Below, in pieces: positions 22,616-31,206 of a stretch of 64,000 nt of DNA; position 1 is the stretch's first letter, and each line of letters starts with the position of its first letter. Source of the stretch: Paenarthrobacter sp. A20 (lineage in GTDB: Bacteria; Actinomycetota; Actinomycetes; Actinomycetales; Micrococcaceae); contig NZ_JALJWH010000001.1 of the NCBI RefSeq assembly GCF_024168825.1, positions 3,906,001-3,970,000 of the forward strand. The letters are read 5' to 3'. A model generated the notes under the pieces. It was not told where the DNA came from and made no database searches. It saw only the letters and a list, made by a program, of their open reading frames with translations. The position numbers and the translations under genes are program-made.

Positions 22616-22855
22616 ATGGAGATCCTGGTAGGCGCCCTCGTGGTGCTCACGGTGGCAAGCCTCGCCCTTGCTGCGTACACGGGGCATCGAGCGTCAGTGG
22701 CGCAGGGTATCGCAATGCGGGCACTCGACCGGGTCAGTGACATGTCCTTAGAGGACCGCGTGGACATTCTGCCGAACGGTCAAGTCCGCGTGTGCGGTAT
22801 CCGGCGTGGAGGTTATATCCGCGTCGTGTTCCTTGGAGAGCCTGACAAGAACTAG
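22616..22855 (+). CDS. Small membrane protein
   Basis: 79 residues: N-terminal membrane span (LVGALVVLTVASLALAAYTG) then a soluble 50-residue part (MSLEDRVDILPNGQVRVCGI). Good ribosome site AAGGAG fused to the terminase stop. No function recognised. Confidence 0.7.
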   Translation: MEILVGALVVLTVASLALAAYTGHRASVAQGIAMRALDRVSDMSLEDRVDILPNGQVRVCGIRRGGYIRVVFLGEPDKN

Positions 22856-22860
22856 GTTTA

Positions 22861-22925
22861 CCCGGCGCAACGGCCGGGCGAGACCGTTGCAACGCTGGAC
22901 CCCGCCAAGGTGCACCAAGGCGGGG
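22861..22925 (+). other. Two hairpins in the gap after the small membrane protein gene
   Basis: CCCGG/CCGGG (22861, 22874) and CCCCGCC/GGCGGGG (22900-22925) could slow or process the late transcript. No T-tract, so not a classical terminator. Confidence 0.35.
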
Positions 22926-22969
22926 CCTGGCAAAACCACCGATAACACCACCACCACAAGGAGAACACC

Positions 22970-23395
22970 ATGGCAGTTGAAGTCCAGCACGGCAAAGACC
23001 ACGCCACCACCTTCCACAATGCTGAGAAGTGGTTCACGGATGACCACGGCCGCCTCCACATCGTCGGGGCTGACGGGAACATCGCGTCCTACAACCAAGG
23101 CTATTGGGCCAATGCTCGGAAAGTTGAGATGCCCGTAGGCGCGGCAGCGAATGAGCGGCCTACCGCTGAACCACGGGTCATCCCGGAAGGCTATGAGCCC
23201 CAGGAGAACAGCCACGCCAAGAACCACGCCATGGACGCTCTCGAAGCAGCACTGGAGAAGCAAGGCGTTGAGGTCTACACCGACGATTACGAAGGCGGGA
23301 TTGACCTGATCAACCTCGCAGACGCCGTGGTGGAAGCACTCATCAAGGCAGGTATCACCATCCCGGAGAACATAAGCAACCCGCACGGGCACTGA
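22970..23395 (+). CDS. Hypothetical late protein
   Basis: 141 residues. Beta-rich start (TTFHNAEKWFTDDHGRLHIV) and helical acidic C-terminus (MDALEAALEKQGVEVYTDD). AAGGAGAACACC precedes the ATG. No family recognised. Confidence 0.72.
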   Translation: MAVEVQHGKDHATTFHNAEKWFTDDHGRLHIVGADGNIASYNQGYWANARKVEMPVGAAANERPTAEPRVIPEGYEPQENSHAKNHAMDALEAALEKQGVEVYTDDYEGGIDLINLADAVVEALIKAGITIPENISNPHGH

Positions 23396-23420
23396 CCCTC
23401 ACCACCACTTAGGAGGCCAC

Positions 23421-23903
23421 GTGCGCTATTTCTACGACACCGAGTTCCACGAAGACGGAACCACCATCGACCTGATCAGCATCGGCATTGTGGCTGAGGA
23501 CGGCCGCGAGTACTACGCCGTCAACCTTGACGCCGACTGGGAACGCATCAAGAAGCACAGTTGGCTCATGGAGAACGTAGCGTCCCAGCTTCCGGACCTC
23601 TCCCGGCCGGAGTGGAAGACGAAGAGCCGCATAGCGGACGACGTGGCCGCATTCCTTCTGCATGACGGCAAGCCTGAACTCTGGGCCGACTACTGCGCGT
23701 ACGACCATGTGGTCCTGGCTCAACTGTTCGGCACCATGATGAACCTTCCCAGCGGCATCCCAATGTTCACCCACGACTTGCGATCATTCCTTGACTGGTT
23801 CCCACCCCGGGCTCCGCTTCCCGCTCAGGAGAGCGGGCAGCATGACGCCTTAGCGGATGCTCGGCACGTCAAACTCACGTTCGAGGCGCTCACCCGCGCC
23901 TGA
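23421..23903 (+). CDS. RNase AS-like 3'-5' exonuclease (DEDDh)
   Basis: 160 residues, opening MRYFYDTEFHEDGTTIDLIS, which closely follows the mycobacterial polyadenylate-specific exoribonuclease AS as I remember it. DEDDh residues seen: Asp6 and Glu8 (YDTEFHEDG), Asp95 (AYDHVVLAQL), His141 and Asp146 (HDALADA). The family trims A-rich RNA 3' ends. GTG 23421 with TTAGGAGG upstream. Its position between terminase and portal genes is unusual for a nuclease and suggests a late role in host RNA turnover or packaging. Confidence 0.85.
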   Translation: MRYFYDTEFHEDGTTIDLISIGIVAEDGREYYAVNLDADWERIKKHSWLMENVASQLPDLSRPEWKTKSRIADDVAAFLLHDGKPELWADYCAYDHVVLAQLFGTMMNLPSGIPMFTHDLRSFLDWFPPRAPLPAQESGQHDALADARHVKLTFEALTRA

Positions 23904-23923
23904 CGCACACTTAGGAGGCCATC

Positions 23924-25513
23924 TTGGCACTGCCAGCAAACGGCACAGCATGGCCGCCCAAGGAGATCTCCCACATCTTCACCGACTTCAACAAGTGGTC
24001 CGCCTGGTACTCGAATGACCCATCCAACCTTGGACAGGCGTACGAGAAGGGCCAAGCCAGCCCGTCCCGCCGCGGGATCGTGAACCGGTTCATTGACTGG
24101 TTCTGGACACCCCGCTCCGGCGACGGCGACGCGGGCATGACAAAGCTGCACGTGCCGATCGCTTCGGACCTCTGCCAAGTGTCCGCCGACCTGCTCTTCA
24201 GCGAACCTCCCACATTCACCGTGGAGGACGGCAAGGGCAAGAACAAGGCCGCGCAGGACCGCATGGACCTGATCGCCGGGGATGAGCTGTACCTGACGCT
24301 CGTTGCCGGTGCTGAAGTCGCAGCCGCCCTGTCCGGTGTGTACCTGAGGGCCACATGGGACCAGTCCCTGTTCCAGCACGTGTTCATCACGAAAGTGGAC
24401 GCTGACGGGGCTGTCCCTACGTTCCGATATGGGAAGCTTGTGGAGGTCACGTTTTGGCGGGTTGTGGCCAGTGACGGGGCGAAGGTCACCCGCCATCTGG
24501 AACACCACAGTGTGAACTCCTTCGGCATTGGCGTCATTGAGCATGCCTTGTACGAGGGTAGGGCGGATGAGATCGGCTGGCGCGTGCCTTTGTCTGATCA
24601 TGAGTCAACGAAGCACCTTGACCCGCTGGTTGATGCGAACTCGCAGATCAGCACCCTCACCGCTGGCTTGGCTGTGGCGTACTGGGCGAACATCACCCCG
24701 AACCGTCGCTGGCGCCTCGACCCTCACGGCGTGAACCTCGGCCGGTCTGACCTTGACGGTATCGAATCGCTCATGGACGCACTCGACCGTGCCTACTCAT
24801 CGTTGATGCGTGACCTTGAGCTTGGCAAGGGCCGGCTCATGGTGCCGCAGAACATGCTCACCGACCTCGGCCCCGGCCAGGGTGCAGCGTTCAACCCGGA
24901 CACGGCCATCTTCACCGGCCTCAAAGCAGCACCGGGCACGGCCGCTGATCAGAAGATGAGCATCGAACAGGTGCAGTTCAAGATCCGGGTGGAAGAGCAC
25001 CTCTCCACCGTCGCTGCCCTGTTCGCTGAGATCATCCGTGCCGCCGGGTACTCGTCCCAAACCTTCGGGGAGAAGGACGAATCCGGTGGGGACAAGACCG
25101 CCACTGAGGTCACCGCCAAGGAACGCCGCTCGTACCTGACCAGGGACCGGAAGATCCGTTCCGCCCGGCCAGCGCTGGAGGCGATCCTGTCCAAGGCGTT
25201 GGCCATGGACGCGGTGATCTTCAACACCGGTGCTGCGCCTGTACCTGTGACGGTGCAGTTCGCTGACGCCGTGCAGGAGTCCCTGGAGTCACTGGCCCGC
25301 ACGGCACAGATGCTCAAGGCCGCTGAGGCAGCCTCCCGCCGCACACTGGTCCAGCTCGTTCACCCTGACTGGGATGAAGAGCAGGTAGACGCGGAAGTGG
25401 CACGGATCGTCGCTGAGCAACCTGTCATCGCTGACCCATTCGCACACCCGGAGGATGAGGACGACGATGGCACAGACCCAGCAGCAGCAGGAGAGCCTGC
25501 CCTCAACGGTTAG
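23924..25513 (+). CDS. Portal protein (SPP1 gp6-like)
   Basis: 529 residues from TTG 23924 (AGGAGG upstream). Typical of SPP1-type portals: early KLHVPIASDLCQVSADLLFSEPP, central YWANITPNRRWRLDPHG, QVQFKIRVEEHLSTVAALFAE and KERRSYLTRDRKIRSARPAL, with an acidic, disordered end. Twelve copies would form the DNA entry ring at one capsid vertex. It overlaps the MuF gene by 47 nt. Confidence 0.92.
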   Translation: MALPANGTAWPPKEISHIFTDFNKWSAWYSNDPSNLGQAYEKGQASPSRRGIVNRFIDWFWTPRSGDGDAGMTKLHVPIASDLCQVSADLLFSEPPTFTVEDGKGKNKAAQDRMDLIAGDELYLTLVAGAEVAAALSGVYLRATWDQSLFQHVFITKVDADGAVPTFRYGKLVEVTFWRVVASDGAKVTRHLEHHSVNSFGIGVIEHALYEGRADEIGWRVPLSDHESTKHLDPLVDANSQISTLTAGLAVAYWANITPNRRWRLDPHGVNLGRSDLDGIESLMDALDRAYSSLMRDLELGKGRLMVPQNMLTDLGPGQGAAFNPDTAIFTGLKAAPGTAADQKMSIEQVQFKIRVEEHLSTVAALFAEIIRAAGYSSQTFGEKDESGGDKTATEVTAKERRSYLTRDRKIRSARPALEAILSKALAMDAVIFNTGAAPVPVTVQFADAVQESLESLARTAQMLKAAEAASRRTLVQLVHPDWDEEQVDAEVARIVAEQPVIADPFAHPEDEDDDGTDPAAAGEPALNG

Positions 25514-26621
25514 CGCCACAGCCGCCGCTGTGACTGTGGTGTTTGTGGCCGGTGAGCAGGAAGTACTTACCGGCTCCGCCGCCATCATCCGGGCAGCCAT
25601 CAACGACCCGGCGCAGGTCCCCGGCCTGTACGCGAGGCTGTGGGAGCTGTCGCAGGGCGTGTCCCGGCGCATCCTCTCCCGCGTCCGCACCCTCTCCACT
25701 GGTGCGGTGCAGGTCGCTTCCCGCAACGGGGACGTGACAGCGGTGCGGGAGATCCAAGCGTTGCAGCGGTCCACGGAACGGTTCATCGCCTCTCCAGTGT
25801 CGCGGATCCCGTCTCATCATGTGCAGTCGTCGGCGGCCATCGCCAATGACCTCACGGCCAGCCTGGCGGGTGCTGCGCAGCGGATCACCCGGTTCGCGAA
25901 TGACGCCTACCGTGCTGCCACCGTGAACGGCGCTCTAGTGGGCATCAACCCTGCCCGGGACATCATCCGGGACGCCACAGCCCGCGCCACCCTCGTGGAC
26001 GCACAAGCCCAGGCGTGGAGGGAGCTCACCTCCCGCGGCATCACCGGCTTCACCGACTCCGCGGGACGCCAGTGGAACCTGTCCTCCTATGTGGAGATGG
26101 CAGTCCGCACTGCAACACAGCGGGCGTACAACGCCTCCCACAAAGCGAGGATGGAAGCCGCTGGCATCACGCTCTTCACCCCATCCACCACGGGCCGGCC
26201 GTGCAAGCTGTGCGCCCCATGGGAAGGGAAGGTCCTTTCCGATCAGGGCGAGGCTGACGTGGTGCAGGACGGTCACAGGTTCCGGATCTCCGCCACAGTG
26301 GAGCAAGCCATGGCCGCTGGCCTGTTCCACCCGAACTGTGAGCACACGCTCACGGCGTTCTTCCCCGGCGTCACGGTCCTCCGCACCACGGAATGGACTG
26401 ACAGGGATGAGCAGGCATTCAAGGACACCCAGAGGCAGCGAACCCTTGAGCGGGCCATACGCGGCGCCAAACAAGCCCAAGCAGCCGCGCTGACCGACCT
26501 TGACCGTGCCCGCGCTGCCCGTCGTGTCCGTGAACTCCAAGCCCGGATGCGTAACCACCTCGCAGCGACCGGCCTCAACCGCAGATCACGCCGCGAACAA
26601 CTCGACCTCGGCAACAAATAA
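25467..26621 (+). CDS. MuF-like minor head protein
   Basis: 384 residues. Helical N-terminal two-thirds, then the MuF core: AYNASHKARMEAAGITLF, GRPCKLCAPWEGKVLS and HPNCEHTLTAFFPG with the usual Cys/His pattern. Basic C-terminus (ARRVRELQARMRNHL). ATG 25467 is preferred (GAGG 6 nt upstream) over 25455. MuF proteins are packaged in capsids near the portal; no extra toxin domain is fused here. Confidence 0.9.
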   Translation: MAQTQQQQESLPSTVSATAAAVTVVFVAGEQEVLTGSAAIIRAAINDPAQVPGLYARLWELSQGVSRRILSRVRTLSTGAVQVASRNGDVTAVREIQALQRSTERFIASPVSRIPSHHVQSSAAIANDLTASLAGAAQRITRFANDAYRAATVNGALVGINPARDIIRDATARATLVDAQAQAWRELTSRGITGFTDSAGRQWNLSSYVEMAVRTATQRAYNASHKARMEAAGITLFTPSTTGRPCKLCAPWEGKVLSDQGEADVVQDGHRFRISATVEQAMAAGLFHPNCEHTLTAFFPGVTVLRTTEWTDRDEQAFKDTQRQRTLERAIRGAKQAQAAALTDLDRARAARRVRELQARMRNHLAATGLNRRSRREQLDLGNK

Positions 26622-26648
26622 CACTCACAACCTGTCCAGGAGGACACC

Positions 26649-27365
26649 ATGCCCCGACGCAAGACCATCTACGGCATCGACCCGTACGCCCCGGGCGGTA
26701 TCGATCAGCTCATGGCGCACCACCGGGCCACGTTCGGTGATGCTGTCATGGAAGACGGCGGCGAAGGTTCCGGCGAAGGCGAAGGCCAGCAGGAACAGCA
26801 GCAGGCCGAAGGCGCCCAAGACGGCGAACAGCAGCAGGCGCAGGCCCAGGAGGGCGCGAACCCGTGGGATGACCCTGAGGCCGCGAAAGCCGAAATTGAA
26901 CGTCTCCGCAAGGAGAACGGGCGAACCCGCACCAACGCCAAGACAGAGGCAGCGGATGAAGCCCGCAACGAACTTGTACAGAGCCTTGGCAAGGCGCTGG
27001 GACTGGTCAAGGACGGCGGGCAGGCCCCGACCGTTGAAGACCTCACTCAGAAGCTCACCACGGCAACCGAGAGCGGCACACAAGCGCAAGCACAGCTTGC
27101 CGTGTACAAGACAGCATCGAAGCACGGAGCAGATCCGGACGCGCTGCTGGACTCAGCAAAGTTTCTTTCCGCGTTGAAGGGGCTGGACCCCAACGACAGC
27201 GCAAAGATCGAGGCAGCCATCAAGAAGGCTGTCACTGAAAACCCCAAGCTCAAGACGGTCCAGGCGGCCGGCGCGGGCGGCGCAGACTTCAACGGCGGGA
27301 CCGGCGAAAAGCGCACAGCACCCACTACCCTCACTGGCGCACTCGACAAGCACTACGGCGCCTAA
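26649..27365 (+). CDS. Capsid scaffolding protein
   Basis: 238 residues. Very Gln/Glu/Gly-rich at 45-75, then coiled coil (AAKAEIERLRKENGRTRTNA) and a helical C-terminus, the profile of head scaffolds. Placed directly before the major capsid gene. It would guide prohead assembly and then leave. Confidence 0.85.
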   Translation: MPRRKTIYGIDPYAPGGIDQLMAHHRATFGDAVMEDGGEGSGEGEGQQEQQQAEGAQDGEQQQAQAQEGANPWDDPEAAKAEIERLRKENGRTRTNAKTEAADEARNELVQSLGKALGLVKDGGQAPTVEDLTQKLTTATESGTQAQAQLAVYKTASKHGADPDALLDSAKFLSALKGLDPNDSAKIEAAIKKAVTENPKLKTVQAAGAGGADFNGGTGEKRTAPTTLTGALDKHYGA

Positions 27366-27385
27366 ACCCCCGTTAGGAGAACACC

Positions 27386-28387
27386 ATGGCAGTCTCTCTG
27401 GCTGAATCCAAGAACAACGCCCAAGAGGATTACGATCCCGCGGTAATCGATGAGTTCCGCAAGGAATCCGCGATCCTCGACTCCCTCGTCTTTGACGATG
27501 TGGTCAACCCCGCAGGTGGCGGCGCCACCCTCGACTACGGCTACCGCCGGCAGATCACGCAGGGCACGGCCGCTACTCGTGCGATCAACTCCGAGTACAC
27601 GCCCGGCAACGTCACCACCGAGAAGAAGTCTGTGACCCTGGCGGTCATGGGTGGTTCTTTCGAGGTTGACCGCGTCACGGCGAAGGTCGGCCCGGCCGCG
27701 TCCGCGAACGTTGCCTTGAACATGACCAACAAGATCAAGGCCGCCCGGACCAAGTTCCAGGACCTTGTGATCAACGGTGACACCGCCGTTGACGCGAACG
27801 GCTTCGATGGTCTGGACAAGGCCCTGACCGGCTCCGCCACGGAGTTCCGCGCCACCTCGGTAACGGACTGGACGGACTTCGACACGAACGCCCGCGCCGA
27901 GTACAAGGCCCTGGACGCCCTGGACGAGTTCCTGTCCTTGCTGGACGGCAACCCCACCGTCGTTGTCGGCAACAACAAGGCACTGGCCCGCGTCCGTGCC
28001 GCTGTCCGACGTGCAGGCATGTACGTGAAGAACCCCGTTGAGGGTCTGATCGGCCCCGGCGGCCGCCCCGTGGTGCGAGAGCAGTACGGTGACATCCTGC
28101 TGGTGGACGCTGGCGAGGTTGCAGGTTCCTCGAACCTGATCATCCCCGTGGAGACCCGCACCGTGGGTGTCTCCACCACGGGCCTGACCGATCTCTACGC
28201 CTACCGTGTTGGCCTTGACGGCTTCCACGGCGTCTCCACCGTGGGCGGCCAGCTCGTGCAGTCCTGGCTGCCTGACTTCACCACCGCTGGTGCTGTGAAG
28301 AAGGGCGAAGTGGAGCTCGGCCCGGTCGCCGTGGCTCTCAAGGCCACCAAGGCCGCTGCGGTGTTCCGCAACATCAAGGTCCAGTAG
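27386..28387 (+). CDS. Major capsid protein (HK97 fold)
   Basis: 333 residues. Late-gene order and sequence style (FRKESAILDSLVFDDVV, TLDYGYRRQITQGTAATRAI, a spine-like helix DALDEFLSLLDGN, and KNPVEGLIGPGGRPVV) fit actinophage HK97-fold capsids. Good ribosome site TTAGGAG. A strong hairpin follows the stop, common after highly expressed capsid genes. Confidence 0.88.
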   Translation: MAVSLAESKNNAQEDYDPAVIDEFRKESAILDSLVFDDVVNPAGGGATLDYGYRRQITQGTAATRAINSEYTPGNVTTEKKSVTLAVMGGSFEVDRVTAKVGPAASANVALNMTNKIKAARTKFQDLVINGDTAVDANGFDGLDKALTGSATEFRATSVTDWTDFDTNARAEYKALDALDEFLSLLDGNPTVVVGNNKALARVRAAVRRAGMYVKNPVEGLIGPGGRPVVREQYGDILLVDAGEVAGSSNLIIPVETRTVGVSTTGLTDLYAYRVGLDGFHGVSTVGGQLVQSWLPDFTTAGAVKKGEVELGPVAVALKATKAAAVFRNIKVQ

Positions 28388-28392
28388 TTGCC

Positions 28393-28422
28393 AGCGCGCA
28401 CCCTCACCCGGGGGTGCGCGCT
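28393..28422 (+). terminator. Hairpin just after the capsid gene
   Basis: Perfect 11-bp stem AGCGCGCACCC / GGGTGCGCGCT with an 8-nt loop, 5 nt after the capsid stop, no T-tract. Probably a partial terminator or an mRNA 3' stabiliser that raises capsid over connector expression. Confidence 0.5.
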
Positions 28423-28447
28423 GCACACCACACACTTAGGAGCCAGC

Positions 28448-28795
28448 ATGGCAACCATCACCACCCCTGTGAAGGGATTCACGGGCGTCGTTGTCGGCGT
28501 CCACTTCAAGGACGGCGAAGGCGAGACTGACAACGCCGCCGCCATCCAGTACTTCGAACGGCACGGTTACACGGTCGCTGCTGGCGAAGACCCGGCCCCG
28601 CTGACGCAGCCGGCCAAGTCAGCGTCCAAGGCCGAATGGGAATCGTACGCAACCCAAGAGGGCAAGGACATCGACGGGCTGACCGCCGATCAGATCAAGG
28701 CCCTGTTCATCGCTCCGGAGGCACCGCAGACACCGGCCAACCCGGAAACCGGTAAGCCGGGCGAAGGCACGGACCCGGACAAGACCGAAGAGTAG
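28448..28795 (+). CDS. Hypothetical head protein
   Basis: 115 residues from ATG 28448. N-terminal beta unit (GFTGVVVGVHFKDGEGET) and AAIQYFERHGYTVAAGE, then a helical SAP-like piece (KAEWESYATQEGKDIDGLT) and a Pro-rich acidic tail. A small head or connector protein by position. Confidence 0.72.
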   Translation: MATITTPVKGFTGVVVGVHFKDGEGETDNAAAIQYFERHGYTVAAGEDPAPLTQPAKSASKAEWESYATQEGKDIDGLTADQIKALFIAPEAPQTPANPETGKPGEGTDPDKTEE

Positions 28796-28810
28796 GCAGG
28801 AGGGGACGCA

Positions 28811-29242
28811 GTGATCATCTACGCAACCAGCGCCGAACTACAAGAGTGGATCGGTGAGGCCACGTTGCCGCCGAAAGCTGCGTCCTTCCTCCGCTCGGCC
28901 TCCCTCATGGTCCGTACCGAGACCATGACCGCCGTGTACGCCACGGACCCTGAAGGCATGCCAACAGATCCGAAGGTCTCTGCAGCGTTCCGGGACGCCA
29001 CGTGCGCCCAGGTGGCTGCATGGGACGGGATGGGCATTGACCCTTCCTCCGCCGGTGTTCCGTCCGCGGCGCCTGTCCGGTCCAAGAAGCTCGGCTCCGG
29101 TGGTGTCGAGTATGACACTTCGGTGAACTCGTCCGTGACGGCTTTCCAAGCCAAGAAGGAAGCGGCGAACAACCTGTGCGCTGAGTCTTGGATGATCCTT
29201 CAGCAGGCCGGGCTTATGCCAGGTGGTGTGCAGCGTGGGTGA
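28811..29242 (+). CDS. Head-to-tail adaptor
   Basis: 143 residues from GTG 28811. Helical SPP1 gp15/HK97 gp6-like layout: SAELQEWIGEATLPPKAASF, AFRDATCAQVAAWDGMG, and a late AKKEAANNLCAESWMIL. First connector gene after the capsid. Confidence 0.75.
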   Translation: MIIYATSAELQEWIGEATLPPKAASFLRSASLMVRTETMTAVYATDPEGMPTDPKVSAAFRDATCAQVAAWDGMGIDPSSAGVPSAAPVRSKKLGSGGVEYDTSVNSSVTAFQAKKEAANNLCAESWMILQQAGLMPGGVQRG

Positions 29243-29552
29243 CCTTGATGACTTCTACATCCACACGGTGGCCGTGGAGACGTTCGAGGGCACCGGCGCT
29301 TACGGGGACGTGTACAGCGAACCCGTGGACGTGCCTGGCTGGTTGGAGGACAAACGCCGGCTGGTGCGGGACAAGAACGGGCAGGAGGTCATCTCCATGT
29401 CCCAGTTCATGTGCGACAACACCCACCTGGACAAGTTCACCCCCGACTCCCGGGTGACGCTCCCCCGCCGGCAAGCGTTCGTCATCGGCGTGGCGGACCT
29501 CAACAGCGGCGCCCTTGACCTTCCGGACCATCTGGAGATCGACCTCACTTAG
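29235..29552 (+). CDS. Head-closure / stopper protein
   Basis: 105 residues from GTG 29235, overlapping the adaptor stop. Small beta protein (VDVPGWLEDKRRLVRDKNGQ, DSRVTLPRRQAFVIGVADL) in the slot of SPP1 gp16-type head closure proteins. Confidence 0.7.
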   Translation: MGDLDDFYIHTVAVETFEGTGAYGDVYSEPVDVPGWLEDKRRLVRDKNGQEVISMSQFMCDNTHLDKFTPDSRVTLPRRQAFVIGVADLNSGALDLPDHLEIDLT

Positions 29553-29560
29553 GAGATGCC

Positions 29561-29893
29561 GTGGGCGAGACTTTCAGCGTGCACCTGGACGCCATAGACG
29601 AAGCCGTGGTGGCAGCCATCCCCGGCGCCGCGTTCAAAGCCATGGAGCACCTCCGGCAAGTTGCGGTCAACCGCACACCACTGGATGACTCCCCGCTCCG
29701 GTCCTCCGCCTATGTGGAGGCCACCCCGGACGGCGCCGACGTCGTGTACGACTCGGTCTACGCCCGGTACCAGCATTACGAACACCTCCACCACGAGGTG
29801 GGTGAACGGCTCTACCTGTCCACCTCGGTGGTCAGTGAGACGCCCAAGGTGATCGGCATCCTTACGACAGAACTGAGTAAGGAGATAGGATGA
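29561..29893 (+). CDS. Tail completion protein (HK97 gp10-like)
   Basis: 110 residues from GTG 29561. AAFKAMEHLRQVAVNRTPLD and RSSAYVEATPDGADVVYD, then YARYQHYEHLHH, the hallmarks of gp10-like connector proteins. Confidence 0.78.
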   Translation: MGETFSVHLDAIDEAVVAAIPGAAFKAMEHLRQVAVNRTPLDDSPLRSSAYVEATPDGADVVYDSVYARYQHYEHLHHEVGERLYLSTSVVSETPKVIGILTTELSKEIG

Positions 29894-29900
29894 CGGCAGG

Positions 29901-30341
29901 ATGAGCTATGAGAAAGACTTCCTCACCGGCATCGCTCAGATGATCGCTGACAACGGGATCGCCACATATAAACCGAGTGGCGCCTATAGTGCTGGGCAAA
30001 CGGGGATTGTCTTCGGTGGCTGGCCGCAGGTCCCTGACCGGTGCCTCACCCTGAACTACACCCCGGTGACCGATCAGACGATGTCCGCTTTCGGGCGTGG
30101 CATCTTGGACATCGGATTCCGGGGCGCCCCGGGTGACCCGTTCGGCCCCTCTGACATCGCCGTCCCCGTGTTTGAACTCATCCACGGCATGCGACAGCAC
30201 ACCCTCGGCACAGCGGAAGTGATTCAGATCCTCCGCGACCACGTCGCCCCCATGGAAACAGACGGGAACCGGCGCAACAAACGGTTCGACCTGTACTACG
30301 TGGACCTGGCATCTCCGACCACGAAGTACCGGACCGACTAA
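29901..30341 (+). CDS. Tail terminator protein
   Basis: 146 residues. Order and size fit the tail terminator (gpU-like) that caps the tube: FLTGIAQMIADNGIATYKP, LTLNYTPVTDQ, RGAPGDPFGPSDIAVPVFEL. Ends before a Rho-independent terminator. Confidence 0.75.
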   Translation: MSYEKDFLTGIAQMIADNGIATYKPSGAYSAGQTGIVFGGWPQVPDRCLTLNYTPVTDQTMSAFGRGILDIGFRGAPGDPFGPSDIAVPVFELIHGMRQHTLGTAEVIQILRDHVAPMETDGNRRNKRFDLYYVDLASPTTKYRTD

Positions 30342-30358
30342 CCAAATAACCCTTCATG

Positions 30359-30387
30359 GCCCCGTAACTCCTACGGGGCTTTTTCTT
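30359..30387 (+). terminator. Rho-independent terminator before the tail tube gene
   Basis: GCCCCGT-aactcct-ACGGGGC followed by TTTTTCTTT. The clearest classical terminator in the late region; read-through or a separate promoter must feed the tail genes. Confidence 0.85.
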
Positions 30388-30416
30388 TGCCCGAAAACAG
30401 CCCATAGGAGGCACCC

Positions 30417-31118
30417 ATGTCCGCATCTCTCGCCCGCCGGTTCAAGCTGGACGTATCCGGCGACGGCACCAACTGGCTCCCCTTCAAGGGGATGACCGAC
30501 TTCGCCCCCACGGAGAATCCCACCACCCAGTCAACCGCTGACTACGACAGTGACGGGTTTGACTCGTTTGAGAAGACTCTCACCGGCTGGCAGCTTGTTG
30601 CCAAGGCCAACCGCAAGGTCAACGCTGGCGTGTTCGACCCGGGCCAGGAACTCGTGCGTGCCCGTCAGTTCAAGTTCGGTGACGAAGCCCGCATCTGGGT
30701 CCGTTGGTATGACCGCAATGGCGCCCCTGAGGCCCGCTCCGGCCGCGCACTCGTGGAGTGGAACCAGTCCAAGACCGGGGTTGCCGACATCGAGGAAGTG
30801 ACCGCCACGTTCAAGGGTGACGGTGCCCTGGAGGACATCGACAACCCGCACGAGGATGCTGACACCCCTGTCATTGCCTCCGCCACACCGTCCGGCGCGG
30901 CTGCTGGCACCACGGTCACCATCCAGGGCGCAAACTTCACCGGCACCGTCCCCACCACCGGTGTGAAGTTCGGCGCCACGAACGCCTCTAACTGGCAGGT
31001 CATCTCCGATTCGCTGATCTCTGCTGTGGTCCCTGCAGGGTCCGCGGGCGCGGCGAACATCGTCGTGACCAACGCCGAAGGCGCTTCCACCGCGTTCCCG
31101 TACACCCGCGGAGCGTAA
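30417..31118 (+). CDS. Major tail tube protein with C-terminal Ig-like domain
   Basis: 233 residues. Tube domain to about 150, then an IPT/TIG-like Ig domain (about 150-230: TPVIASATPSGAAAGTTVTI, VISDSLISAVVPAGSAG, NIVVTNAEGAS). Such surface Ig domains decorate siphovirus tails and may bind cell surface sugars. RBS AGGAGG. Confidence 0.88.
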   Translation: MSASLARRFKLDVSGDGTNWLPFKGMTDFAPTENPTTQSTADYDSDGFDSFEKTLTGWQLVAKANRKVNAGVFDPGQELVRARQFKFGDEARIWVRWYDRNGAPEARSGRALVEWNQSKTGVADIEEVTATFKGDGALEDIDNPHEDADTPVIASATPSGAAAGTTVTIQGANFTGTVPTTGVKFGATNASNWQVISDSLISAVVPAGSAGAANIVVTNAEGASTAFPYTRGA

Positions 31119-31206
31119 CCCCAATACCGGGAGGCGGGCTTAGTGAGTGGGCCCGCCTCCCGCTCCACCCATCACACTCACACCACACTCACAAAGGATT
31201 CACGCC

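Noticed and set aside
25933..25942. CTAGTGGGC inside the MuF gene as another operator site
   Set aside because: Isolated inside a late coding region and matches only the short core.
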